Shown: positions 16,116-23,205 of the stretch, one piece after another | Numbering within the stretch: position 1 is the stretch's first letter | Layout: each line of letters begins with the position of its first letter | DNA from: Paranoxybacillus sp035645275 | GTDB lineage: Bacteria; Bacillota; Bacilli; Bacillales; Anoxybacillaceae | Assembly: GCA_035645275.1 (NCBI GenBank) | Contig: DASQMX010000031.1 | Span: 248,001 to 312,000 of the forward strand | Reading direction: 5' to 3' | Length of the DNA stretch: 64,000 bases | Translations under genes and position numbers: made by a program | The notes under the pieces: model-generated | What the model was told of the DNA's origin: nothing | The model's database searches: none | What the model saw: only the letters and a program-made list of their open reading frames with translations

Positions 16116-17252
16116 TTATTGATTCGCTTTCCAAGTGAGATAAGAAACTAACAAACGAATCGCCGTTTCAATCGCACCTTCATCAGGGGAAAGTTTCGCA
16201 TGATGAAGACCGTATGGTGAATGAACTCCTAACCAAAACATAAACCCAGGAATTTGCGCGAGCATATATCCAAAGTCTTCGCCTGTCATCGCCTCTTTGC
16301 AACGAACAACTTCAACATTTGTATGCTCCTTAACAAAGCTCATAAATTCATTTGTCAACTGTTCATTATTATATACTTGGTAATACATAGAGCCGTAATC
16401 AATTGTCGCTTCACATTGGTAGCCGATTTCAATTCCTTTGACAATTGCTTCAATTCGTTCTTTTACCTTTTTCATCGACTCTGCTGATAAGGTACGAATC
16501 GTTCCTTCAAGCCGAGCATGTTCAGCGATTACATTTTGCACCGTGCCCCCAGAAATTTTCCCAATTGTAATAACAGCGCTATCAAGCGGATCGACATTGC
16601 GCGATACAATGGACTGAAGCTGCGTTACAAGCGAACAAGCAGCAACAACCATATCGTTCGCTAAATGCGGAAATGCCGCATGCCCCCCTTTGCCTTTTAA
16701 GTCGATAAATAACTCAGAAGTATTGGCAAACAATAGACCTTCCTTTGTGGCAATGGTGCCAACAGGATATTCAGGAGCAATATGAAGCGCAATGATCATA
16801 TCCGGCTTCCATTGTTGCATAATCTCGCTTTCTAACATCGGTAAAGCACCGCCCGGCCCTTCTTCTGCAGGCTGGAATACAAACAATAAATCATCTTTCG
16901 CTGGCTGGTGGGCAAAATGAGTCAACACTCCAAGCGCAATACTCATATGAAAATCATGGCCGCATGCATGCATTTTTCCTTCGTGCTCCGAAGCAAAAGG
17001 TAAGCCTGTTTCTTCGCTAACAGGCAACCCATCGATATCCGCTCGATAACCAATCATCTTGGTAGGCTCTGTCCCGCGCACTTTAACAAAAATCCCTGTT
17101 TTCCAAGTTTTTACTTCTAAACGTTCCTGTGGCAATGTTCCAATATAATTGAGCAAATATTGCTGTGTTTTAAATTCTTGAAAACCTAACTCGGGAATTT
17201 TATGTAAATCGCGACGAATCTCCACAAAGCGATTTAGTTGCTCCACATTCAT
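16116..17252 (-). CDS. dapL: N-acetyldiaminopimelate deacetylase
   Basis: M20-family amidohydrolase removing acetate from N-acetyl-LL-diaminopimelate in the acetylase branch of lysine and meso-DAP synthesis. Metal-binding motifs are present: MHACGHDFHMS (about 92-102), the catalytic Glu pair in FQPAEEGPGG (about 128-137), and TGEDFGY near 324. The dimerisation domain lies between about 180 and 290. The 378-residue length is typical. The start is immediately preceded by AAGGAGG and by a terminator-like hairpin separating it from dapH. Confidence 0.93.
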   Translation of the reverse strand: MNVEQLNRFVEIRRDLHKIPELGFQEFKTQQYLLNYIGTLPQERLEVKTWKTGIFVKVRGTEPTKMIGYRADIDGLPVSEETGLPFASEHEGKMHACGHDFHMSIALGVLTHFAHQPAKDDLLFVFQPAEEGPGGALPMLESEIMQQWKPDMIIALHIAPEYPVGTIATKEGLLFANTSELFIDLKGKGGHAAFPHLANDMVVAACSLVTQLQSIVSRNVDPLDSAVITIGKISGGTVQNVIAEHARLEGTIRTLSAESMKKVKERIEAIVKGIEIGYQCEATIDYGSMYYQVYNNEQLTNEFMSFVKEHTNVEVVRCKEAMTGEDFGYMLAQIPGFMFWLGVHSPYGLHHAKLSPDEGAIETAIRLLVSYLTWKANQ

Positions 17253-17267
17253 TTCCTCCTTGTAAAA

Positions 17268-17290
17268 AAGCGTGGAATAAATCCACGCTT
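17268..17290 (-). terminator. Terminator-like hairpin just before dapL
   Basis: On the minus strand AAGCGTGGA-TTTAT-TCCACGCTT is followed by TTTTTAC and then the dapL ribosome binding site. Its position within the dapH-dapL unit suggests attenuation or a partial stop. Confidence 0.6.
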
Positions 17291-17307
17291 ACATGTTTTT
17301 GGCTTAA

Positions 17308-17450
17308 CGCTCGCCTCCGCTTTTCTTATTGTCTAGCTCCGGCACCTAGCTCTCTGTGCCAAATAACCTTCACTCTCGAAGTGTTAGGCACTTCTGCGAG
17401 TGAAGAACATTTGGCTTCGAAGGCTAATCGCGGCGCCTCCGCTTTTCTTA
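17308..17450 (-). repeat. Family B GC-rich repeat, copy 1
   Basis: On the minus strand it runs from the dapH stop codon: TAAGAAAAGCGGAGGCG, then an internal long inverted repeat (CCAAATGTTCTTCACTC against GAGTGAAGGTTATTTGG), then a second AGAAAAGCGGAGGCGAGCG unit. It shares the AGAAAAGCGGAGGC and CTAGACAA units with 44811-44955. Confidence 0.75.
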
Positions 17451-18158
17451 TAATTGGCGAAGTTCCTGTTTAATTTCTGTTTTTGCTTTTGTTTTTTCGT
17501 CAATTTGTTTAATGACACGTGCTGGCACACCCGCAACTACCGTATATGGCGGAACATCTTCAATAACAACGGCTCCTGCCGCAACAACGGCACCTTTTCC
17601 AACGGTTACTCCCTCTAAAATAACAGCATTCGCACCGATTACAACATCATCTTCTACAATAACAGGCTTTGCAGAAGGTGGTTCAATCACACCTGCTAAT
17701 ACGGCACCTGCGCCAACGTGGCAGTTTTTACCAACTGTTGCACGGCCGCCAAGCACTGCATTCATATCAATCATTGTACCTTCTCCAACAACCGCTCCGA
17801 TGTTAATAACAGCTCCCATCATGATAACGGCATTGTCGCCGATTTCGACTTGATCACGAATGATTGCGCCCGGCTCAATGCGAGCTTTAATTCCTTTCAA
17901 GTCTAACAACGGAATAGCAGAATTGCGGCGGTCATTTTCAACAACATAATCTTCAATTTTATCTTTATTCGCCTCAAGAGCTGCTTGGATTTCTTGCCAT
18001 TCGCCAAACACAACCCCGGTATTGCCAGTAATGAAAGTTTTTGCGCTTGCTCCAAAATCGATTCCTTCTAGATTTCCTTTTATGTATACTTTAACTGGTG
18101 TTGCTTTTTTACTATTTTGAATAAACGAAATAATCTCATTGGCATCCATCATTTTCAT
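17448..18158 (-). CDS. dapH: Tetrahydrodipicolinate N-acetyltransferase
   Basis: Acetyl-CoA-dependent acetylation of tetrahydrodipicolinate, first step of the acetylase branch to meso-DAP. An N-terminal DapH domain (about 1-85) is followed by a left-handed beta helix of hexapeptide repeats (about 90-205), visible as repeated I/V-G-x-x-A units such as IGDNAVIMMGAVINIGA and VGAGAVLAG. The 236-residue length equals B. subtilis DapH. The ATG at 18158 is preceded by GGGAGGAAG. The stop codon is the first codon of a family B repeat. Confidence 0.95.
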   Translation of the reverse strand: MKMMDANEIISFIQNSKKATPVKVYIKGNLEGIDFGASAKTFITGNTGVVFGEWQEIQAALEANKDKIEDYVVENDRRNSAIPLLDLKGIKARIEPGAIIRDQVEIGDNAVIMMGAVINIGAVVGEGTMIDMNAVLGGRATVGKNCHVGAGAVLAGVIEPPSAKPVIVEDDVVIGANAVILEGVTVGKGAVVAAGAVVIEDVPPYTVVAGVPARVIKQIDEKTKAKTEIKQELRQL

Positions 18159-18227
18159 ATATACTTCCTCCCTATGCTTTCTTCTTTTTCACTTTAGCAA
18201 ACTACAATAAAGTTGACAAGCTAAAAA

Positions 18228-19097
18228 TCAGGCGGTGTGCTTATCGATGATACGGATAAACGCTTGCACTTGTGGCAGTTGAAACGACAATTCAGAACCA
18301 ATGAGCCATGTATCCCTTGTCATCAGTTGACCTTTTTGATCAGTCAGCGGAATTTTTATCATATCATTACCAATTTCTTTAATCGCAATCTCTGGCAAAA
18401 TCGCATAACCAATTCCTGCATAGGCCAACTGCTTACAAGTCTCAATTTGATCTACAACAATCGTTCGCTGCGGAAAAGTACGATATCGTTCATACCACCA
18501 ATATTGAATTTGTTGGTGATATGTTGAATCGCTTTTAAATTGGATAAACGGTCGTTCCGTTATGAAAACATCCTCTAATCGTTGAATTTCCTTATCAACT
18601 AAAAATAACTGCTCTGTAAATAAACGGCGGAGCATTCCGCTCCATTCCGGCCGGCCGCGAACAATAGCGACGTGTACATCGCTTTCATACATAGCCGTCA
18701 TCATTTCGCTTGTCCAACCAGTGATAAGTGAAATTTTTACGCGCGGATACGTTGCTGTAAAGTCTTTCAACACATCAGGAAGCCAATGTTGAGCGATAAT
18801 CGAAGCAGCTGCAAGCTTTAATGTCCCGTATATCTTACCTTCAGACTGCTCAAGCTCATCTTTCACTCGATTCGTGCTCGTTACTATTTCTTTTGCGAGC
18901 GCAATAATTTTCTCTCCAGCTGGTGTTAATGTTAATCCTCGCTGCGAGCGCAAAAAAATTTTTATATTCCAATTTCGCTCAATCGTTTGCAAACGCTGCG
19001 ATAAAGCTGGCTGCGATATAAACAGACGGTCAGCTGCTTTTCGCATATTGAGTTCTTCTGCCAAAACAACGAGAACCTCGTATTCAGAAAAGTTCAC
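18228..19097 (-). CDS. ccpC: LysR-type regulator CcpC
   Basis: LysR-family transcription factor, 289 residues. The N-terminal winged helix (about 1-60) has the recognition-helix region KAADRLFISQPALSQRLQTIE; the C-terminal part (about 90-289) is a periplasmic-binding-like effector domain. Identity with CcpC, the citrate-responsive regulator of TCA genes (citB, citZ), rests on the B. subtilis order (ykuL-ccpC-dapH) and on a perfect CcpC box just upstream of its own start. It is divergent from a TauE permease gene. Confidence 0.85.
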   Translation of the reverse strand: MNFSEYEVLVVLAEELNMRKAADRLFISQPALSQRLQTIERNWNIKIFLRSQRGLTLTPAGEKIIALAKEIVTSTNRVKDELEQSEGKIYGTLKLAAASIIAQHWLPDVLKDFTATYPRVKISLITGWTSEMMTAMYESDVHVAIVRGRPEWSGMLRRLFTEQLFLVDKEIQRLEDVFITERPFIQFKSDSTYHQQIQYWWYERYRTFPQRTIVVDQIETCKQLAYAGIGYAILPEIAIKEIGNDMIKIPLTDQKGQLMTRDTWLIGSELSFQLPQVQAFIRIIDKHTA

Positions 19098-19111
19098 AAT
19101 CTCACCTTTTA

Positions 19112-19126
19112 ATAAGTTTTTCTTAT
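19112..19126. promoter_or_regulatory. CcpC box (ATAA-N7-TTAT) in the ccpC/tauE gap
   Basis: ATAAGTTTTTCTTAT is an exact match to the B. subtilis CcpC box ATAA-N7-TTAT, 15 bp upstream of the ccpC start, consistent with autoregulation. The neighbouring TauE-type gene shares the region. Confidence 0.6.
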
Positions 19127-19214
19127 AGTATATACTAATTTTTTTGAAATTTCATTATCAAACAAATTTACATACAATAATTTTAGAAACAAATCGAGAA
19201 AGGAGAAGAGAATA

Positions 19215-19949
19215 GTGGATTTTTTATTACTTATTGTTATCGGATTTGCTACGTCTTTCATCGGAACGCTTGCAGGAGGTGGCGGATTAATTGGAATGCC
19301 GGCGATGCTCATAACGGGAATTCCGATCCATCAAGCTATCGCAGCAGCGAAGTTTTCAAATATGTTCAGCTCCTTTTCCAGCTTTTTTGTTTTGCTCCGT
19401 CAAAAGAAAATTGAATGGCGGAAAGCGGTCTGGCTGATTCCGATTAGCCTCGGCGGCGGGATAACCGGGGGAATCATCGCTTCAGCTTTGCCCGAAAAAA
19501 CAATGACATTCATAGCGATCGGCTTGCTAAGTTTTGCGCTAGCTTTGCAACTGCTTAAAAAACAGAAAAATGACCTTCAAACTGCTACCATCATTCCTAA
19601 AAAGCTATATCCTATACTGTATGGAATCGGGGTCTATGACGGAATGTTTGGACCTGGGCAGGGTACGCTGTTAATGTATGCATACTTGCGCAATGGATTT
19701 GAATATTTATCAGCCATCGCCTTTACGAGATTTCAAACATTTCTTAGTTGCTGCGGTGCCTTTTTCGCCTATTTATCTGCCGGTCATTTTAATTGGAAAG
19801 TCGCTGTTTTTTTAGCAGCAGGCTCGCTAATCGGAGCGCAAACTTCTATTCGTCTCGCCAATAAATTAAAAAAGCACCACTTACAAATGATTTTAAATAC
19901 GGTAACAATGCTTTTGATTATTGAACTAGTTATAAAGGTTGCAAAATGA
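19215..19949 (+). CDS. TauE/SafE-family membrane permease
   Basis: Inner-membrane permease of 244 residues in the TauE/SafE family, usually linked to sulfite, sulfonate or other organic anion export; the substrate here is unknown. About eight hydrophobic helices are visible. Family features are the N-terminal GTLAGGGGLIGMPAM loop (about 18-32) and the mirrored GVYDGMFGPGQGT (about 139-151) in the second half. The start is GTG at 19215 after AAAGGAGAAGAG. It is divergent from ccpC. Directly downstream is a 9-bp-arm hairpin that resembles an IS605 end. Confidence 0.88.
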   Translation: MDFLLLIVIGFATSFIGTLAGGGGLIGMPAMLITGIPIHQAIAAAKFSNMFSSFSSFFVLLRQKKIEWRKAVWLIPISLGGGITGGIIASALPEKTMTFIAIGLLSFALALQLLKKQKNDLQTATIIPKKLYPILYGIGVYDGMFGPGQGTLLMYAYLRNGFEYLSAIAFTRFQTFLSCCGAFFAYLSAGHFNWKVAVFLAAGSLIGAQTSIRLANKLKKHHLQMILNTVTMLLIIELVIKVAK

Positions 19950-19951
19950 AC

Positions 19952-19986
19952 CTCTCCCACCTACACGTTGTTTAGAGGTGGGAGAC
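19952..19986. other. Hairpin resembling an IS200/IS605 end remnant
   Basis: CTCCCACCT ... AGGTGGGAG (9-bp arms) followed by ACTTCTCGGTG. The same CCCACCT/AGGTGGGA hairpin occurs inside the element at 34831. It may also serve as terminator of the TauE gene. Confidence 0.35.
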
Positions 19987-20008
19987 TTCTCGGTGAACAT
20001 GTTAAAAG

Positions 20009-20101
20009 AAGCTGTCATATAGGCTAGACTGCTTCAAACGATACAATATTTATCAGTGCCCTATTGTAGTTAAGCAGTCTGTTGCCTTGGAGACAGCCTC
20101 T
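20009..20101. repeat. Family A-like inverted repeat, copy 4 (divergent)
   Basis: AAGCTGTC...AGACAGCCTCT outer arms and inner arms AGACTGCTT/AAGCAGTCT. It has the same architecture as the other family A copies but a different inner sequence. It lies between convergent tauE and ykuL. Confidence 0.6.
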
Positions 20102-20108
20102 ATTATCA

Positions 20109-20558
20109 TTAAACATAATGGTTTAAACGCCTTACTTGTTTGTGCAGCCGCTTCAATACTTCTCGTCTTGTAAAAATACCTTCAAAGTAACCATCCTCAT
20201 TTTCGACACAGACAAATGGATGATTGATAACGAGTTCTAATCCTTTCATTACATGGTCATGTAACAATAGCCGCGGAATATCTTTGTTCATCACTTCTTC
20301 CACTTTCATTTTTTCTAACCGTTCAAATTCAATTCTTTCCAAACCTAAAATTGCATCCATAATCATTGTCATACTGATGAGTCCATGCAATTTGTACGAT
20401 GAGTCTAATACTGGAATCGCTGAATAGCCGGTCTTCGTTAACACTAATAAAGCATGGTCTAAGTAATTACCGATTTGTACATGCGCTACCTTATCAGAAG
20501 GGATAAGAAATTGCGCAACTTTTTTATCTAAAAATTCCTTGCTGTCAAAACTAATCAT
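20109..20558 (-). CDS. ykuL: CBS-domain protein YkuL
   Basis: Cytosolic protein of 149 residues made of two CBS domains (about 10-75 and 80-140), a module that usually senses adenine nucleotides; B. subtilis YkuL (DarB) binds c-di-AMP. Motifs such as YSAIPVLDSSYKLHGLIS and the mirrored VENEDGYFEGIFTRREVLK are typical CBS strands. The position between ccpC and ykzF matches B. subtilis. The ATG at 20558 is followed by a normal N-terminus; GAAAGGCGG lies upstream. Confidence 0.9.
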   Translation of the reverse strand: MISFDSKEFLDKKVAQFLIPSDKVAHVQIGNYLDHALLVLTKTGYSAIPVLDSSYKLHGLISMTMIMDAILGLERIEFERLEKMKVEEVMNKDIPRLLLHDHVMKGLELVINHPFVCVENEDGYFEGIFTRREVLKRLHKQVRRLNHYV

Positions 20559-20688
20559 GCTGCTTCCGCCTTTCTTCCGAACATCTTTCTATAAAACTTT
20601 TTCTCTTTATATAGTTTATCACATTTACAACATTTCTTAGTAATATTGTATTACAGCAAGGAAGAAAGCGTTTTTATAAAATTTAAAA

Positions 20689-20762
20689 AGACTGGTCCAT
20701 CAGTGTCTGACCTCACGTGTATTCCACTGTAGGGTCTGACATTTTGTTTTAGGGTCAGCCTT
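20689..20762. repeat. Family A inverted repeat, copy 5 (shortened)
   Basis: AGACTGGTCCATCAGTGTCTGACC and GGGTCTGACATTTTG...GGGTCAGCCT, lacking the central AT-rich dyad. It lies downstream of ykzF. Confidence 0.75.
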
Positions 20763-20771
20763 TTCCTATGT

Positions 20772-20969
20772 TTACATCAATGTCTCTCTCAGTCGGTCAT
20801 ATAGCTTTATTAGCTTTTTGTAATGTGTTTCCTCCACTTGTTTATGGCCGTTTTCAATGTCATAAAGTTCGCAGCTGACTAACTCAAGAGCATAGTGTTG
20901 ATTGAACAAAAGATGGAGCAGTAGTTCTTGTTCTTCGGCCGATAGCTGTTCAAGCAATGCTTTTCCCAT
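20772..20969 (-). CDS. ykzF: YkzF-like small protein
   Basis: 65-residue acidic helical protein of unknown function. It begins MGKALLEQLSAEEQELL and has a conserved-looking SCELYDIENGHKQVEE segment. The ATG at 20969 has GAAGGGAGAAAC upstream; the frame extends 16 codons further but without a suitable site. The position between ykuL and ykuK and the length fit YkzF of B. subtilis. Confidence 0.75.
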   Translation of the reverse strand: MGKALLEQLSAEEQELLLHLLFNQHYALELVSCELYDIENGHKQVEETHYKKLIKLYDRLRETLM

Positions 20970-21035
20970 CACTGTTTCTCCCTTCCTTTTTTGAAATGTG
21001 TTTTTCTTTAATAACAAATGTTTTTTCTATTACTA

Positions 21036-21551
21036 TTATTTTGTGTATCTATTAGCATAGCTAAATGCTGCGTACGCTTCTGGTTTAATGATTGGTTCAA
21101 TTCCCATTGCAGCTATTTTTGCTGTCATTTCACGAATGAATTCCTTCGTTGTTCCTTTTCGTCCAATATCAAGATGAATTTGAAAAGTAAGGTCAGCTCC
21201 ATCGCGCTTATAAGGAACTAATAATTCAATCAGTTCTCCTAGTCGTTCGGAAATAAACAAGTAAGCTACTTCTTGACTCAACATCGTCTCATATGAAATT
21301 TTTTCACGAACATTGCGAATGGCACGCGGAATGATATGTGAGTGTACGCACCCCCAAGCTCCTTTTCCAACTCGATGTAAATGAATCGCAGTGACGAAAC
21401 GAGTTTCATTTTTGTACACATGTGAATCTGTGCCGATTGATAAAACGTAATGATGTTTCGGAGCTATTTGGATAAATTGTTTTAACCGCTCCATCACGAT
21501 TTCAAATGACATTTTACTTTCTATAGTATTAAAAAACGTATTAAAATCCAT
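21036..21551 (-). CDS. ykuK: YkuK family (DUF458) protein
   Basis: 171-residue cytosolic protein of the DUF458/YkuK family, predicted RNase H-like fold; activity unproven. Characteristic segments are VLSIGTDSHVYKNETRFVTA (about 38-57), with an acidic Asp-Ser-His, and FQIHLDIGRKGTTKEF (about 128-143), with a second Asp. It is flanked by ykzF downstream and by a family A repeat and the zinc-ribbon gene upstream. ATG at 21551 with GGAGTGG. Confidence 0.88.
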   Translation of the reverse strand: MDFNTFFNTIESKMSFEIVMERLKQFIQIAPKHHYVLSIGTDSHVYKNETRFVTAIHLHRVGKGAWGCVHSHIIPRAIRNVREKISYETMLSQEVAYLFISERLGELIELLVPYKRDGADLTFQIHLDIGRKGTTKEFIREMTAKIAAMGIEPIIKPEAYAAFSYANRYTK

Positions 21552-21629
21552 TTTGCCACTCCTTCATTGTTCGTGAGTGTCTTACTTATATACATATGCT
21601 AAAAAATTAAAGATATATATAAAAATAGG

Positions 21630-21719
21630 AGGCTGTCTCATAAAAGTCTGCCCCCTCAAACGCTGTTATTATCCTGAATTATCGCGGTTGAGGGGCTGAC
21701 TCTTTGTGAAGACAACCTC
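21630..21719. repeat. Family A inverted repeat, copy 6
   Basis: AGGCTGTCTCATAAAAGTCTGCCCC with inner arms CCCCTCAA/TTGAGGGG and the end AAGACAACCTCT. It ends one base before the stop codon of the zinc-ribbon gene. Confidence 0.75.
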
Positions 21720-21720
21720 T

Positions 21721-21867
21721 TTATCCTTTGCTTGTATGAATATTTCGCAGCATAAACTGACAAGCTGGACATGTATAAATAACATTTTGATTCGCCTGAG
21801 CGGTCAAAACCTCTTCCAAATACGCTTGCTTATGGCAATTTGGACAAATAACTACTGGTTTGTTCAC
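21721..21867 (-). CDS. Small zinc-ribbon protein (48 residues)
   Basis: Short gene below usual length limits. GTG at 21867 is 11 bp after the ykuJ stop codon, with a GAGGCG site. The product has two Cys pairs, ICPNC (about 8-11) and YTCPAC (about 33-36), in a typical zinc-ribbon spacing. It appears translationally linked to ykuJ. Function unknown; possibly a nucleic-acid or protein-binding accessory. Confidence 0.65.
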   Translation of the reverse strand: MNKPVVICPNCHKQAYLEEVLTAQANQNVIYTCPACQFMLRNIHTSKG

Positions 21868-21878
21868 TTATTTTCGCC

Positions 21879-22121
21879 TCACATTTGTAATAATTCAAAA
21901 ATTTCAATCGCAATCATGTCAATATTATCAAATTGATAATATTTCGGTTTACTGCCTTTTTCATACACTTCGAGGATAAATGTATCAGTCTTTACCTGAT
22001 ACGTAACACTACATCTTTTTTCACCATTCACTTCGAAATGTCGCTGCAGTGGTTCATTTCCGCTTCCTTGTTGCTCCTGCATATTCATTAATCGCTTAAT
22101 AATCCCTAACAGTTGCGACAT
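21879..22121 (-). CDS. ykuJ: YkuJ family protein
   Basis: 80-residue conserved Bacillaceae protein of unknown function. It starts MSQLLGIIKRLMNMQEQ and contains EVNGEKRCSVTYQ and TFILEVYEKG, then an ending NIDMIAIEIFELL. The fold is a small alpha/beta sandwich in the family. It lies between ykuI-side genes and ykuK as in B. subtilis. AGGAGAGG precedes the ATG. Confidence 0.9.
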   Translation of the reverse strand: MSQLLGIIKRLMNMQEQQGSGNEPLQRHFEVNGEKRCSVTYQVKTDTFILEVYEKGSKPKYYQFDNIDMIAIEIFELLQM

Positions 22122-22156
22122 TAAACCTCTCCTTTCTTTAGCAAAGGGACCTTCTT

Positions 22157-22420
22157 TTATTTAGAATACACCCTTCTCAAAAAAGGATTCTTTCCATTTC
22201 CTTTTTTATAAAAAGATGCTGCCGCACATTGTATCGATAGCGCTGCCAACTTAACTGCTGACAGGACCGAGACAAAAACTGACAAAAAGCCACTAAATCG
22301 GCACCTGTTTTTTTCATCAAGCCATTTCCGATGCTTCACGTATTCTTCATGAAAATACAGACCCTGATGCCAAAAGAGGTCAAGCCCATTTTTAAAGCGG
22401 TAATAAAAATAAGCCACCAA
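22157..22420 (-). CDS. Hypothetical protein, possibly real
   Basis: 87-residue ORF beginning with TTG (or GTG three bases later) after AAGGAGAG. It has an aromatic N-terminus (AYFYYRFKNGLDLFW), a central hydrophobic stretch (about 43-68) that could be one membrane segment, and a basic tail. Its upstream spacing to the divergent glutaredoxin gene and downstream proximity to ykuJ suggest it belongs to the ykuJ transcript. I do not recognise a family. Confidence 0.4.
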   Translation of the reverse strand: MVAYFYYRFKNGLDLFWHQGLYFHEEYVKHRKWLDEKNRCRFSGFLSVFVSVLSAVKLAALSIQCAAASFYKKGNGKNPFLRRVYSK

Positions 22421-22535
22421 TTAATGATTCTCTCCTTCACTTTTTTCGCGTGACATTATATACGATTTCATCTACAATTTGAGATGATTGAAAAACTTTT
22501 ATCATAAAATTGACATCTATTGATGGAGGAAAGCG

Positions 22536-22775
22536 ATGAACGAAAAAAAAGTTACCGTATATACACAGCCAGACTGTCCGCCATGTAAAGTGGTGAAAGA
22601 ATTTTTACGTCATCATCAAATTGATTTCGAGGAATTCGACGTTTCGAAAGACAAAGCGGCACGCCATCGTTTAATCAATGTTTACCGTTCATATTCCACT
22701 CCTACAATTGTTATAGGTGATGAGGTTGTGACCGGATTTGATTTGCCGGCATTAGAAAAAATTTTAGGCCTGTAG
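22536..22775 (+). CDS. Glutaredoxin-like (NrdH-type) protein
   Basis: 79-residue thioredoxin-fold electron carrier. The active site is C-P-P-C (about residues 14-17) in YTQPDCPPCKVV; the cis-Pro region is YSTPTIVIGDEVVTGFD (about 54-70), typical of glutaredoxin/NrdH proteins. The ATG at 22536 follows GGAGGAAAG. It is a lone forward gene in a reverse cluster, ending at a family A repeat. Its reductant and partner are unknown. Confidence 0.88.
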   Translation: MNEKKVTVYTQPDCPPCKVVKEFLRHHQIDFEEFDVSKDKAARHRLINVYRSYSTPTIVIGDEVVTGFDLPALEKILGL

Positions 22776-22787
22776 CTCTAAATAAAA

Positions 22788-22901
22788 AGGCTGACCCATG
22801 GTAAAGTGTCAACCCGCAACACAATATATAGAACATAACATTGGATAAATAAGCTATATATTGTGGAGTTCACGTGTGGTTAGACGCTTATGGGTCAGCC
22901 T
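22788..22901. repeat. Family A inverted repeat, copy 7
   Basis: AGGCTGACCCATGGTAAAGTGTC and ...GACGCTTATGGGTCAGCCT, with the inner dyad CACAATATATAG/CTATATATTGTG. Located between convergent genes and probably acting as their shared terminator. Confidence 0.85.
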
Positions 22902-22918
22902 CTTTCATTTTCGTCTTG

Positions 22919-23158
22919 TTACCAGCTATAAGTGAGAGCAAAATAAATAATGGAAATAATCGCTACTCCGCCGACAATGATATATGCCAAAAATACAGGA
23001 TTACGCAAATATGGGTGCTCCTGTACTTTTTCATTGATCTCTGTATCATACTCTCCTTGTAATTTTTGATTTCTTCCAATCGAGTACGTGTAAATGAATC
23101 CTACCGCAGCAATTAAGAAAGCAACAACTGACATGACTAGCGCAAACTGTATCATCAT
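22919..23158 (-). CDS. Small membrane protein with two transmembrane helices
   Basis: 79 residues. Two hydrophobic helices (about 3-25 and 55-76) flank a hydrophilic loop rich in Glu/Lys (GRNQKLQGEYDTEINEKV). No family is recognised. GAGGTG precedes the start. It follows ykuI on the same strand by about 47 bp, so it may be co-transcribed with that c-di-GMP-binding protein gene. Confidence 0.65.
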   Translation of the reverse strand: MMIQFALVMSVVAFLIAAVGFIYTYSIGRNQKLQGEYDTEINEKVQEHPYLRNPVFLAYIIVGGVAIISIIYFALTYSW

Positions 23159-23205
23159 TAATTCACCTCACGCTTACTTTCCCACATGGAGGCGAATTTA
23201 TTCAT

